From NCBI GenBank assembly GCA_938001965.1, contig CALLBC010000210.1:1-32405 (forward strand): a stretch of 32,405 bases of DNA, given 5' to 3'. Below the pieces are notes generated by a model, which was not told the DNA's origin, ran no database searches, and saw nothing but the letters and a program-made list of their open reading frames with translations. The stretch comes from an uncultured Bdellovibrionales bacterium. GTDB taxonomy: Bacteria > Bdellovibrionota > Bdellovibrionia > Bdellovibrionales > UBA1609. Of the stretch, positions 1 to 8,424 are shown one piece after another (the stretch's first letter is position 1; the number at the start of each line of letters is the position of its first letter). A program made the position numbers and the translations under genes.

Positions 1-426
1 AGTACCACCAATAGGTGGGTCAACAGGACCACCGGGTTGTTTAATAGATAAAATAATAAACCTTTCTTGAGAACCTGTGTTATCGGTCACCACCACTTTG
101 AAGTTATCACCGAGAGCAACAGATGGAACTTGGTAGTATAAACCTGAAGCGATTTTGTTTCCATTTTTATAAATATCAACAGTGGCTTCACCATTTGAGG
201 AAAAAATCTCGGTGCTTATAAATACGGGTTGCCCAACTTCAACCTCTGAAGAGCTAGCTTGAGCAGTAAAATTGAGTGGAGCATTATCTCCTCCAGAGCC
301 TAGAGTTTTAGTATCAGTTAATAATGAAGGATCAAGTGGTGCGGCACAGTTTTGAAAGATTAAGCCCACAAAAAGTAGTGATACGATTGTTACTGCTATG
401 GCAATATTCTTATGTTTTTTAAACAT
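1..426 (-). CDS. Putative lipoprotein, C-terminus cut by window edge
   Basis: The reading frame is open from an ATG at 424-426 to the window edge (142 codons seen). The N-terminus is two or more lysines, a hydrophobic helix, then LIFQNCAAP, which looks like a lipoprotein signal with Cys at about residue 27. The F-Q-N-C ending departs from the classical lipobox, but I recall it as common in Bdellovibrio-type lipoproteins. After a low-complexity linker (about 30-50), residues about 50-130 have alternating beta-strand character (EVGQPVFISTEIFSSNGEAT...), suggesting an immunoglobulin-like or other beta-sandwich extracellular domain. A Pro/Gly-rich stretch (PGGPVDPPIGGT) follows at the edge. It diverges from the gene at 704. 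No enzymatic motif is visible and the function is unknown; the C-terminal part could change the call. Confidence 0.7.
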   Translation of the reverse strand, partial: MFKKHKNIAIAVTIVSLLFVGLIFQNCAAPLDPSLLTDTKTLGSGGDNAPLNFTAQASSSEVEVGQPVFISTEIFSSNGEATVDIYKNGNKIASGLYYQVPSVALGDNFKVVVTDNTGSQERFIILSIKQPGGPVDPPIGGT

Positions 427-703
427 TATAATTAGTCCCCTGTTTTAGTTCATATCCATATTGATACAAACAAGTAATAATTTATCCCATATTAATACTT
501 TCATCGGGTTTTTGGGCGACTTTCTTTAGCAAAAAAATGATTAAAGTCTCAAAAATAGTAAAAAAAATGACTAATTTGGTATGTAGTATTTTAGTTTGTT
601 ACAAGTTTTGTATCAAAGTGAGATGGTATTATCTGAACTGAGTCTATTTTGCTTTGTTTGGGCTGAATTGCCAAGCCCTCAGTAAGTGGTATAAAATTAA
701 AAA
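427..703. other. Divergent intergenic region
   Basis: This gap separates the divergent lipoprotein gene (start 426) and the DUF1402-type gene (start 704), so promoters for both should lie here. It is very AT-rich. I could not pick out a convincing -35/-10 pair, and the Shine-Dalgarno upstream of 704 is weak. I see no repeat or RNA gene. Confidence 0.5.
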
Positions 704-2122
704 ATGAGTATTGTTCAGCCCTTGGTGGCCCTATTAATTTTATTGACCCTATTTTTTTCTGAGCAAAAAATAAATAAACAAGTATTTACCTCTGCTTTAC
801 AGAGCAAGGTGTGTTCCTTTGATAAGCATTGCCATTTAATTTTTAACAAAGATAATAAGATTAAGGAAATCAAACCCGGTATTAAAACATTACTCTCTAT
901 ATTAAGTACTAATCTTAAAAAAATTGCTGATCAATACAATGTAGACCCGCGAGCATTAGCTGCCGTGATAGCCACAGAAAACACCTTAAATGTTTCCGTC
1001 GATGATGAAATACAAAACTTTTTAGCTAATTTTGGTGTGACTAGTGTTTTTGGTCAGAAATTTAGTTATGGCCTGGGGCAGGTGTTTCCAACAACGGCCA
1101 TGAAGGTTGACCATATTGTGGCAAAGCTTGATAAGCGTGAGGCTTATAACTATGAACAGGTGGCTGTGGCTTTAACAAGCCCAGTGGGAGCACTCAAATA
1201 CGCAGCTGCCATTTTAAAAGATGCACAGGATAAATATGAGTCAGTGGGGCTTAACATCTCCGGCGATGTGGGTGTTTTGGCGACACTTTATAATATTGGT
1301 ATCAATAAAGAGCGCTTAAATCACCTAACGAAAAACCATAAACCAAGAATTAATTATTTTGGTTTGTATGCAATTATGAACTTGAAAACCATAGAAGATG
1401 CAATTGGTTGGAGCCCAGAAAATGGAAACTATAAGCCTAAGTTTTTTTTAGCCTCAGAGATATTAAAAAATAGAAATTACTTAACTGAGTCAGTGAAGCT
1501 ATATCCAGCTCCCCAGCGTTGCCAGCTTCAAACCACTCGGGACAAAAGGGCTATTGATACAAATTACCCAGCTATTAAAAAAGTAAGCGGAGCTTTTAAG
1601 TTAATTAGGTCTACACTCAGTTGTGGTTTTTTGCGTTGGAGTTTAATTCGTTTATCTTCTGGAGAGTTGGGGTGGGTGCAAAATAAAATTTTAAAAAAGA
1701 AAAGTATAAATAAAAAAAATATTATCAATAATTTAAGTTCTGACAGTAATGGCTGTATGGTCAAAGATGCTTATGCTCTAAAAAGAACTGAGAGCAAAAA
1801 GTTTGATATTAGTAACTTTTTTAAGCGCAACTGCCATTTACCAGCAGTCACCGCAGACCATATTGGCGAGCAGCACCCCTGTAATATTCGCTTGGATGAA
1901 ACTATAAAAATGATTTCAGAAACCTTAAACTCAAATACTTGTTACAAAAAAGTTTTAGTGCCTAATAAATATTTGTACGAATACATATATAGTAAGTATA
2001 AACATCTTAGGCCATTTATTATATTTGATAACTTACAAGTAAACTCATTTACGTTTTATTCAAATTCCACAAGTAAAAGGGTCATTACTTTCTTACCGGA
2101 GTTAAATAAAGCTTTTAAATAA
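704..2122 (+). CDS. Secreted lysozyme/transglycosylase-like protein, DUF1402-type
   Basis: 472 aa. A hydrophobic N-terminal segment (residues 5-19) acts as a signal peptide or membrane anchor. Residues about 60-230 resemble DUF1402 and, more broadly, the lysozyme-like fold of lytic transglycosylases. The features are DPRALAAVIATENTLN with a candidate catalytic Glu, then FSYGLGQVFPTTAMKV, comparable to the G-L-x-Q-x-x-P-x-T-A signature, then GVLATLYNIG. A C-terminal part around residues 290-325 (GAFKLIRSTLSCG...GELGWVQ) looks like a small SH3-type module, a common wall-binding domain. The remaining tail has several cysteines and no recognised domain. The inferred role is cleavage or remodelling of peptidoglycan in the periplasm or outside the cell. 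The family name is from memory of the motif pattern, and catalytic activity is not proven. Confidence 0.6.
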   Translation: MSIVQPLVALLILLTLFFSEQKINKQVFTSALQSKVCSFDKHCHLIFNKDNKIKEIKPGIKTLLSILSTNLKKIADQYNVDPRALAAVIATENTLNVSVDDEIQNFLANFGVTSVFGQKFSYGLGQVFPTTAMKVDHIVAKLDKREAYNYEQVAVALTSPVGALKYAAAILKDAQDKYESVGLNISGDVGVLATLYNIGINKERLNHLTKNHKPRINYFGLYAIMNLKTIEDAIGWSPENGNYKPKFFLASEILKNRNYLTESVKLYPAPQRCQLQTTRDKRAIDTNYPAIKKVSGAFKLIRSTLSCGFLRWSLIRLSSGELGWVQNKILKKKSINKKNIINNLSSDSNGCMVKDAYALKRTESKKFDISNFFKRNCHLPAVTADHIGEQHPCNIRLDETIKMISETLNSNTCYKKVLVPNKYLYEYIYSKYKHLRPFIIFDNLQVNSFTFYSNSTSKRVITFLPELNKAFK

Positions 2123-2280
2123 ATCCACACTTTCACTAATAATAAAATTATCAGTGGTAGATATGCTTAAAATAGAATTAGTATTAGGGTAGTATCAATT
2201 ATAACAGTATATTCATCATTGGTTTGTCCTTCTAGAGCTGCGCTGCCTTTTTTTATATTGGTCTCCTTATCAATTAAAGT
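2123..2280. terminator. Convergent intergenic region with weak hairpin (2134-2156)
   Basis: CACTAATAAT and ATTATCAGTG (one mismatch) flank an AAA loop at 2134-2156, just after the stop of the upstream + strand gene. There is no clean T-tract directly after the stem, so this is only a possible terminator between two convergent genes. Confidence 0.3.
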
Positions 2281-3282
2281 TTAGTCAATGAACACAATAC
2301 CGTCAGGAGATGTAGAATTAGTTTTAATTTCATCGGTAATAAAGCCTTTATTTATATTTATAATACTAAGCGTGGAGCTTTTCATATTTGCTACATAGGC
2401 AAAGTTTCCATCTGTGGACATAGTAAGGCCAATTGGGAGTTTTCCCACTTTGATCTCTGTTATTAAGCTGAGGTCCGAGGTGGAGTAAATACTAAATGTG
2501 CCTTTGCCAGCATTATTTCCAATTAGTTTTTTTCCATCAGGTGTGATTAAGAGTCTTATGGGTGAAGTTCTTTTAGCAAGTTGGATAGTATGGACCACCT
2601 TATTTGTTGTTGTATCAACTTTGATAACTTTATGATCTTCTACCGTGGTTACGAACAAATAGCGTCCATCCGGAGATATGGTGATGCCTTCTAATCCTCT
2701 GCCCAGAGTGATCTGGCTACTTAATTTGTTTTGAATCAAATCAATAACACTTACAGTTCCAATCCAAAAATTTGTTACATAGGCTTTTGTATTCTGTGGG
2801 TTAACAGTGATCATATGTGAGCCTGCTTGATGTGTAGGAATAGCTTTGATAATACGGTTTGTAATTGTATCAATAACTAAGATTTCTTCTCTGGCTTCAC
2901 ATGTTACATAAAGTTTATGTGCATTTGTGGCTGTATATAAACCATGAGGAGCACAAATTTTTGGTCCGAGGCTTATTGTTTCGGTGAGAGTGTAATTTTT
3001 TAAATCAATCACTGATAGGCTATTACCTGGTTTATCTTTAATTGATTTACTTCTCACATGTTGTTTGCCGTAGTTTGAAACATAAGCATGAGTTTTTGAT
3101 GCTGTAATTTCATGTGGTAAAAAGCCAACAGAAACTACATTAATTGACCCATCACTTAAGTTAATAAAACTGGCTGTCCCATCTCCTTTGTTGGCAATGG
3201 CAATTGTTCCATTCGCAAAAACGCTTTGATTAATAAAAATCATGAAAAAAGTAAATATTAGTATTAATTTATTATAAGTCAT
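2281..3282 (-). CDS. Secreted YncE/YVTN-type beta-propeller protein
   Basis: 333 aa. The N-terminus has a clear signal peptide (MTYNKLILIFTFFMIFINQS then VFA-N), so the protein is periplasmic or secreted. The mature part is a chain of about seven 40-45-residue repeats typical of the YVTN/YncE beta-propeller: AYVSNYGK, LYVTCEAREEILVID, AYVTNFWIGTVSVIDL, LFVTTVEDHKVIKVD and AYVANMKSSTLSIINI mark successive blades, often followed by PDG or DG turns. The family folds as a seven-bladed wheel. Members have been linked to surface or periplasmic binding roles, but no single reaction is established. The length fits one complete propeller with no extra domain. It converges with the gene at 704 and diverges from mutL. 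The substrate cannot be deduced. Confidence 0.8.
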   Translation of the reverse strand: MTYNKLILIFTFFMIFINQSVFANGTIAIANKGDGTASFINLSDGSINVVSVGFLPHEITASKTHAYVSNYGKQHVRSKSIKDKPGNSLSVIDLKNYTLTETISLGPKICAPHGLYTATNAHKLYVTCEAREEILVIDTITNRIIKAIPTHQAGSHMITVNPQNTKAYVTNFWIGTVSVIDLIQNKLSSQITLGRGLEGITISPDGRYLFVTTVEDHKVIKVDTTTNKVVHTIQLAKRTSPIRLLITPDGKKLIGNNAGKGTFSIYSTSDLSLITEIKVGKLPIGLTMSTDGNFAYVANMKSSTLSIININKGFITDEIKTNSTSPDGIVFID

Positions 3283-3578
3283 TTGATCGCCTCCAATTGC
3301 TTTTGGAGCACTTATACAACAGAGAGGTGTGTTAAAAAAATAGATATAAAATAACTAATACATTCATAAAAGGTATGTTTAATCAGGGACTGTTGATAAT
3401 TTATCAAGGTTATTTGAGCAAAATCTTGATAAAAATGGGCTATTAATAACCTTGCAATGCAATAGATGGACCTCAGATCTAGTATAATTAACTTTAGGAA
3501 TCTTTAGGGTGCAATTTCCAAGGAATTCCGTTAATTTATACCCATATATTTTGTAACATAATACTTCCTGGTGGTCCC
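3283..3578. promoter_or_regulatory. mutL upstream region with clustered TTATCAA palindromes
   Basis: This is the divergent gap between the beta-propeller gene and mutL. A perfect 15-bp palindrome, TTGATAATTTATCAA, lies at 3393-3407. A further inverted copy of the half-site, CTTGATAA, lies at 3425-3432. Three half-sites within 40 bp look like an operator, but the regulator is unknown. No clear promoter hexamers were identified. Confidence 0.35.
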
Positions 3579-5411
3579 ATGAATATAGAAATATTACCAA
3601 AAGATTTAGTCAATCAAATAGCAGCTGGAGAGGTGGTTGAGCGACCGGCCCATATGGTTAAAGAGTTGGTAGAAAACTCGATTGATGCAGGGGCTACAGA
3701 GCTAGAAATTGATTTTGATCAAGGTGGAAAGTATTTAAAAATTACTGATAATGGGTCAGGTATTAAAAAAGAGCAAATCTCATTAGCTCTAGCTCGTCAT
3801 GCAACAAGTAAAATTAATAAAATTGATGATCTCTGGCAGTTAAAAAGCTTTGGCTTTCGTGGTGAGGCTTTAGCTAGTATCGCCGCTGTGAGTGATTTTA
3901 AAATAATATCAAAAGATGATAAGGCAAAAAGCGCGCACTTTGTGAAAAGTGAATTTGGAGAGCTTTCTGAAGTGGAAGCCTGTGGTGGTGCTACAGGAAC
4001 TACAATAATCATTAAAAATTTATTTCAAAATGTTCCAGCCCGACTAAAATTTTTAAAAACAGAAGCCACTGAGGCCACACAGATTAAGCAGGCCTTAAAA
4101 GCTATGGCCATGTCTCACCCCGAAGTAACTTTTAGGGTAAAAACTAAAAATGAACTTTTGTTTTATTGGCCAAAAACTAATGATCGTAGAAAAAGAGTGG
4201 AGAGTATTTTAGAACAAGAAGGTATGTTTTCTATCACAGGAGAATACGAAGGGTCTAAAATTGAAATTATATACTCAAGCCCTAATAAAACTGTACGTAG
4301 CAGAAGGCAGATTTGGAGTTTTGTTCAAAACCGTTGGGTGCAAGATAAAACTATATCTGCAGCAGTGGTTGATTCTTACAGAAGTTTACTTATGCATGGA
4401 GAGTATCCATTTGCTGTGGCCTATGTGGAAACAAATTCTGAAGACATAGATGTTAATATTCACCCCACTAAATCAGAAGTGAAATTTAAAAATTCGTCAG
4501 ATATATATAAATTAGTTTATCGCACTTTAAGACCAGAGCTTGAGAAGGCTCCTTGGTTAAAGCCATTGCTAGCGGGTGAGGAAAAGCCAAACTCTGGTTT
4601 TACTTTAAAGATGGACAGTATGGTTAGCCAGGCTCCAAAAGAAACTAACTTAAGCTTTGGTGATAATTCATTTAGTAAAACACAGTTTAAACAAAAGCAC
4701 TTTGCAAGTGCTAAAGCTAATACTGTGGTTGCAAATAACACTACTGAGCAATTGCAGAGTTTGTCAGTTGAAGAACCAGTAAAAGTAGGCTCAGAAACAA
4801 TGGCTAATAGTTCAACCACTAGTTCCAAGTGGTCGGGTTTGCAAGTGCTGGGACAGATGGACCTCACTTATATTGTCACTCAAAAAGCTGGATCTATGAT
4901 TTTGGTTGACCAGCATGCAGCCCATGAAAGAGTGATGTATGAAACTTTAATGCAAAACTTTGAACAGCAAAATTTTGAAATTCAAAATTTATTAATTCCT
5001 GAGATAATAAATTTAACAGAAGCTCAAGTGGATATTTTATTAAAACATCAGCCTGAAATAAGAGATATGGGGATCGAAGTGGATGCCATGGGTTCAGACA
5101 GTTTAGCCATTCGCTCACTACCCAGTGTAGTTAAAGAGAAGGCTATTAAAGCTGCTTTAGAAAAAATGGCTGATGAGTTAATTAACAAAGGTGGTAGCGT
5201 CGTATTAAAAAATATCATTGGTGATATTTTTGCCAGCATGGCTTGTCACTCTGTGGTTAGAGCTGGGCAGTCAATGAGTATGGAGGAAATGACTTCACTT
5301 TTAAAGCAAATGGATGAATTTCCATTATCTAGCTTTTGCCCTCATGGACGACCGGTCTTTGTAGAGTACTCCTTTGCAAAAATTGAAAAGGACTTTGGTA
5401 GAATTGTCTGA
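3579..5411 (+). CDS. mutL: DNA mismatch repair protein MutL, endonuclease-type
   Basis: 610 aa, normal for the family. The N-terminal GHKL ATPase is unmistakable: IAAGEVVERPAHMVKELVEN, DNGSGI, FGFRGEALASIAAV and the GTTIIIKNLFQNVPARLKF segment, followed by the transducer domain (NIHPTKSEVKF). A polar linker spans about residues 345-420. The C-terminal dimerisation domain contains DQHAAHERVMYE at about 444-455, which fits the DQHA(X)2E(X)4E metal-dependent nicking-endonuclease motif. It also carries ACHS (about 555) and CPHGRP (about 587), the metal-site motifs of nicking MutLs. So unlike E. coli MutL this protein probably nicks DNA itself, as expected for a bacterium without MutH. It recruits repair factors after MutS finds a mismatch. 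Its 3' end overlaps or touches miaA. The start is ATG at 3579. Confidence 0.97.
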   Translation: MNIEILPKDLVNQIAAGEVVERPAHMVKELVENSIDAGATELEIDFDQGGKYLKITDNGSGIKKEQISLALARHATSKINKIDDLWQLKSFGFRGEALASIAAVSDFKIISKDDKAKSAHFVKSEFGELSEVEACGGATGTTIIIKNLFQNVPARLKFLKTEATEATQIKQALKAMAMSHPEVTFRVKTKNELLFYWPKTNDRRKRVESILEQEGMFSITGEYEGSKIEIIYSSPNKTVRSRRQIWSFVQNRWVQDKTISAAVVDSYRSLLMHGEYPFAVAYVETNSEDIDVNIHPTKSEVKFKNSSDIYKLVYRTLRPELEKAPWLKPLLAGEEKPNSGFTLKMDSMVSQAPKETNLSFGDNSFSKTQFKQKHFASAKANTVVANNTTEQLQSLSVEEPVKVGSETMANSSTTSSKWSGLQVLGQMDLTYIVTQKAGSMILVDQHAAHERVMYETLMQNFEQQNFEIQNLLIPEIINLTEAQVDILLKHQPEIRDMGIEVDAMGSDSLAIRSLPSVVKEKAIKAALEKMADELINKGGSVVLKNIIGDIFASMACHSVVRAGQSMSMEEMTSLLKQMDEFPLSSFCPHGRPVFVEYSFAKIEKDFGRIV

Positions 5412-6327
5412 GAAAAAAGTAATTTTTATTGTGGGGCCAACGGCCTCTGGAAAATCAAGTTTATCCTATAAAATTACAGATCACTTTGGTGGCTGTGTTG
5501 TTAATTGTGACAGCTTGCAGGTTTATGAAGGCTTAAATATTGGCACGGCTAAACCAAGTGCTGAAGAGCTTTCTACTGTGCCCAATTATTTATTTAGTGA
5601 AGTAAAAAAAGGGGAGGAGTTTACTGCTGGTAAATTTAGAAAGCGCGCCCTTGAAATCATTGAGTCCACCGATCATAAACTTTATGTTTTTGTGGGCGGG
5701 AGTGGTTTTTATATTCAGGCCTTAGTAAAAGGTATGTTTGAGGAAACGCCAATTAAAGAGGAAGTAAAGGTCCAAGTAAAAAAATTAAGTACTGAGCTTG
5801 GAACCACGGGTTTATATAAGTTATTGCAAGAAAAAGACCCAGGCTATGCCTCTTCCATTCATGAGAATGACACCTATAGAGTTGGCAGAGCCCTGGAGTT
5901 AATACTGTCACTGAATAAATCCATGGCTCAAATTAGTGAGGAGTTTTCTAGCTCTAGAACGGAAATGCCATACCCCCATTTATATTTGGGTGCAAAAATA
6001 GATCGTGAATACTTGAGAAAAAAAGTGGCATTACGCTTAAAGTTAATGATGGGCGAGGGTTTTAGAGAAGAGGTGGAAGCTTTAATTGCTGATGGCTTTG
6101 CTGACTGGAAGCCTATGTCCTCGGTTGGGTATAAAGAAATGAAAGGCTTAATTACTGGGCAGTATAATGAAGAGCAATTTGAGGAAGAAGTTGTAAAAAA
6201 TACTATGCGCTTGGCAAAGAGGCAAATGACTTGGTTTAAAAGGAATAAAGACATTCATTGGCTAGAGGCAGACAATAATGAGCAACTGGACCAAGCTTTA
6301 AAAATATGTAAGGACTTTTTGCTCTAA
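5404..6327 (+). CDS. miaA: tRNA dimethylallyltransferase MiaA
   Basis: Transfers a dimethylallyl group from DMAPP to A37 of tRNAs reading UNN codons. The start was chosen at the TTG at 5404, giving MSEKKVIFIVGPTASGKSSL (307 aa) with AAAAGGAC 10 nt upstream. In-frame TTGs also exist at 5374, 5383 and 5395, but they give non-family N-terminal extensions inside mutL. Visible motifs are the P-loop GPTASGKSS, VNCDSLQVYEGLNIGTAKPS (substrate binding), FVGGSGFYIQALVKG, RVGRALELI and SVGYKEM. The gene overlaps the mutL stop by 8 nt, so the pair is probably translationally coupled. The mutL-miaA order is common in bacteria. Length and motif set are complete; only the exact start is uncertain. Confidence 0.95.
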   Translation: MSEKKVIFIVGPTASGKSSLSYKITDHFGGCVVNCDSLQVYEGLNIGTAKPSAEELSTVPNYLFSEVKKGEEFTAGKFRKRALEIIESTDHKLYVFVGGSGFYIQALVKGMFEETPIKEEVKVQVKKLSTELGTTGLYKLLQEKDPGYASSIHENDTYRVGRALELILSLNKSMAQISEEFSSSRTEMPYPHLYLGAKIDREYLRKKVALRLKLMMGEGFREEVEALIADGFADWKPMSSVGYKEMKGLITGQYNEEQFEEEVVKNTMRLAKRQMTWFKRNKDIHWLEADNNEQLDQALKICKDFLL

Positions 6328-6348
6328 GTGAGCAAGTGAGTGATAATA

Positions 6349-6526
6349 GGGTGTGTTGACGTTTCATCTAGTTAGTTAAGAGACTAGATTGGTTTAGATT
6401 TGAGTTGAGGTTAAAATTTTAACCGGAGCTGTGGCAAAGCCACTGTGAGGATTAAACTTTTAAACTCGACGAAGAAGATAAGCCTAGATAGGCTTTTAAA
6501 TGACTAGATGAAACGTCAACACACCC
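6349..6526. repeat. Nested hairpin element A (24-bp perfect terminal inverted repeat)
   Basis: The outer arms 6349-6372 and 6503-6526 are perfect reverse complements over 24 bp (GGGTGTGTTGACGTTTCATC... on the left). Inside are a 16-bp palindrome GGTTAAAATTTTAACC (6409-6424), a hairpin GTGGC-AAA-GCCAC (6431-6443) and a hairpin AAGCCTA-GA-TAGGCTT (6480-6495). The 6411-6424 strand can also pair imperfectly with about 6449-6463. The element fills the miaA-yicC gap and ends just upstream of the yicC ribosome binding site. There is no coding potential. It resembles a non-autonomous, MITE-like insertion or a structured leader, and a decayed relative lies at 8545-8623. Confidence 0.85.
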
Positions 6527-6547
6527 AAATTAAAAGGAAAACTAACT

Positions 6548-7432
6548 ATGTTAAGTATGACCGGATTCGGTGTAAATAAATCTAAATTAACTTCTGGTGA
6601 ACTGGTGGTTCAAGTGAAGTCTGTGAATTCGAGATTTTTAGATTTAAAAATTCATATCCCTCGTGAATACTCTCTATGGGAAAAAGAGGTGCGCGATATA
6701 GTCAAAAAAAATATTAGTCGTGGAACAGTTGAGGTCTATTGTGCCAGAAAATTTAAAAACAATACTTCAAGAACAACCATTAACTCTGATATTGAGTTAG
6801 GACGTAAGTGGCTTAAAGAGTATAAAAAACTAAGCAAGGGTTTAAAGTTAAATAACAGTGAAGATCCAAGTTTGATTGAAATACTTAAATCAGTGCCTGT
6901 TTTGTCCACTGGTGAGAATAAAGATGTAAATCCAGCAGAGAAAAAAGCATTTTTTAAAAGCTTAGATATGGCTATAAAAGGCTGTTTAGGTGAAAGAAAA
7001 CGAGAGGGAATGGCCTTAAAAAAGTCTTTCAATGGGGCTTTAATGTCCTTAAGTAAAGAGCTAAATAGTATTGAAAAAAATAGGAAAAAGGCGAATGATG
7101 AAATTTTAAAGCGTTGGAAGTCTAAACTAGATCGCTTTAAAAATGAAAAAAACTTGGATTCTGGAAGGCTGGCTCAAGAGGCTTCAGTTTTGATTGAAAA
7201 GTCTGATATTAATGAAGAGGTCATTCGTTTAAAAGAGCATATAAGTAATTGTAAAAAGTTATTATCTGCCAAAGGGCGTTTAGGTAAAAAACTAGAGTTT
7301 TATTCTCAAGAGTTGTTGCGCGAAATTAATACTATTGGTTCAAAGTCTCAAATTGTGGAGTTGACGAGCTCAGTGGTAAATGCAAAAACCATAATAGAAC
7401 AAATTAGAGAACAGGTGCAAAACATAGAATGA
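6548..7432 (+). CDS. yicC: YicC/YloC family endoribonuclease
   Basis: 294 aa, the usual size for this family. The N-terminus MLSMTGFG and the GELVVQVKSVNSRFLDLKIH segment are the hallmark of the YicC-like N-terminal domain. The C-terminal DUF1732 domain ends in QELLREINTIGSKSQ...SSVVNAKTIIEQIREQVQNIE, highly typical. Family members in E. coli and Bacillus have been reported as endoribonucleases acting on RNA; the natural targets here are unknown. AAAGGAAA at 6533-6540 is a good ribosome binding site for the ATG. The 3' end overlaps gmk through ATGA, so the two are coupled. Placement upstream of gmk and rpoZ is a widely conserved order. Its leader carries hairpin element A, which could affect transcript stability or termination; that is inference. 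Confidence 0.93.
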   Translation: MLSMTGFGVNKSKLTSGELVVQVKSVNSRFLDLKIHIPREYSLWEKEVRDIVKKNISRGTVEVYCARKFKNNTSRTTINSDIELGRKWLKEYKKLSKGLKLNNSEDPSLIEILKSVPVLSTGENKDVNPAEKKAFFKSLDMAIKGCLGERKREGMALKKSFNGALMSLSKELNSIEKNRKKANDEILKRWKSKLDRFKNEKNLDSGRLAQEASVLIEKSDINEEVIRLKEHISNCKKLLSAKGRLGKKLEFYSQELLREINTIGSKSQIVELTSSVVNAKTIIEQIREQVQNIE

Positions 7433-8004
7433 GTGCAGAACAAGTTATTATCATTGTGGTAGGGCCGAGTGGAGCAGGTAAGTCTAGCTTTGTGGACCGT
7501 ATTATTTCTGAGAATGACCAAATCTTAGACGCCATTACAAACACCACTAGGGCCATGCGTGCTGGTGAGTCACAAGGTCAGCCCTATGACTTTGTCTCTA
7601 TTGAAACCTTTAAACAAAGGGTTGAACAAGGTAAATTTGTTGAGTGGGCAGAGGTTCATGGCAATCTTTATGGCACCCCAAAATCAGAGATAGAACGAAT
7701 TACAGGATTGGGTAAGGCCACTATTATGGACATTGATATTCAAGGTGCACATAGCTTTAAAGAGGTTTACCCTGGAGTACATAGTATTTTTATTATGCCT
7801 CCATCCATTGACGCACTAAGGCAAAGAGTGCGAGAGCGAGATGGAACTACATTAAGTCCGGAGCAGCTGGAAGTGCGTATGAAAAATGCTGAAATTGAGA
7901 TTGCTGCTGCTGACCGCTTTGATAACCAAATTATTAATGATGATTTTGAAAGTTCTTACAAAGTCTTTAAAAATTTAGTTGAAGGCTACCTTAAAAGGTT
8001 ATAG
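7429..8004 (+). CDS. gmk: Guanylate kinase
   Basis: 191 aa, a normal length. It phosphorylates GMP to GDP with ATP in the cytoplasm, feeding GTP and dGTP pools. Motifs in order: P-loop GPSGAGKSS (about 12-20); the GMP-binding region NTTRAMRAGESQGQPYDFVS with the expected TTRxxRxGE...Y pattern; EWAEVHGNLYGTP; the DIDIQGA acidic strand; and RQRVRERDGT in the lid. The gene shares ATGA with the end of yicC and is followed 79 nt later by rpoZ. A kinase making GDP next to rpoZ and rel groups genes around guanine nucleotides and (p)ppGpp. Confidence 0.97.
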   Translation: MSAEQVIIIVVGPSGAGKSSFVDRIISENDQILDAITNTTRAMRAGESQGQPYDFVSIETFKQRVEQGKFVEWAEVHGNLYGTPKSEIERITGLGKATIMDIDIQGAHSFKEVYPGVHSIFIMPPSIDALRQRVRERDGTTLSPEQLEVRMKNAEIEIAAADRFDNQIINDDFESSYKVFKNLVEGYLKRL

Positions 8005-8083
8005 TAATATTAGCTTGTAACGCATCTGTCCTGATTGGACGGCGCAGTGCCAGTTAAAGTTCATTTTTAATTAGGAGAGTATT

Positions 8084-8305
8084 TTGGCAAGAGTAACGGT
8101 TGAAGATTGTTTAGAAAAAGTAGAAAACAGATTCATTTTAGTTCACTTAGTAACTAAAAGAGCAAAGCAACTGTTAAAAGGCGCTAACCCAACTATTGAG
8201 TTAAATAAAAAAAATAAGTATGTGGTTAACTCTTTAAGAGAAGTGGCTGCTGGAAAAGTATTCTTTGATCGTGAAGTTAATAAGCACCCTGATAGCTTAA
8301 TTTAA
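8084..8305 (+). CDS. rpoZ: RNA polymerase omega subunit
   Basis: 73 aa. Omega helps fold and hold the beta-prime subunit and, in proteobacteria, contributes to a ppGpp-binding site. [20 protein letters not shown] followed by [13 protein letters not shown] and [16 protein letters not shown] match the omega pattern (V-E-D-C...N-R-F-x-L-V...R-A-x-Q-L). The start is TTG at 8084 with AGGAG at 8073-8077, six bases upstream. The 79-nt gap after gmk holds small inverted repeats (GTCC-TGATT-GGAC) but no convincing terminator. A strong terminator follows the gene, separating it from rel. Confidence 0.95.
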   Translation: MARVTVEDCLEKVENRFILVHLVTKRAKQLLKGANPTIELNKKNKYVVNSLREVAAGKVFFDREVNKHPDSLI

Positions 8306-8330
8306 GAAAAAACTAAAATTTGTTATTTAT

Positions 8331-8358
8331 AAAAGGAGCTCAAGAGGCTCCTTTTTTT
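8331..8358 (+). terminator. Rho-independent terminator after rpoZ
   Basis: AAAAGGAGC and GCTCCTTTT pair around a 7-base loop and run into a T-tract, 25 nt after the rpoZ stop. This ends the mutL-to-rpoZ transcription unit. Confidence 0.9.
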
Positions 8359-8424
8359 ATTTCTTTTTCTATGCCTTGCAATGTTGAAAGTCGTGAAGGC
8401 TCTATGTGGAGATCCTTCACTACG

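Noticed and set aside
3379-3600. 73-aa frame on the - strand upstream of mutL
   Set aside because: It runs over the mutL start and the palindromic region with no ribosome binding site or recognisable domain.
8041-8083. Sigma-54 promoter ahead of rpoZ
   Set aside because: A TGGCAC-like stretch exists on the opposite strand only, and the matching -12 element is missing.
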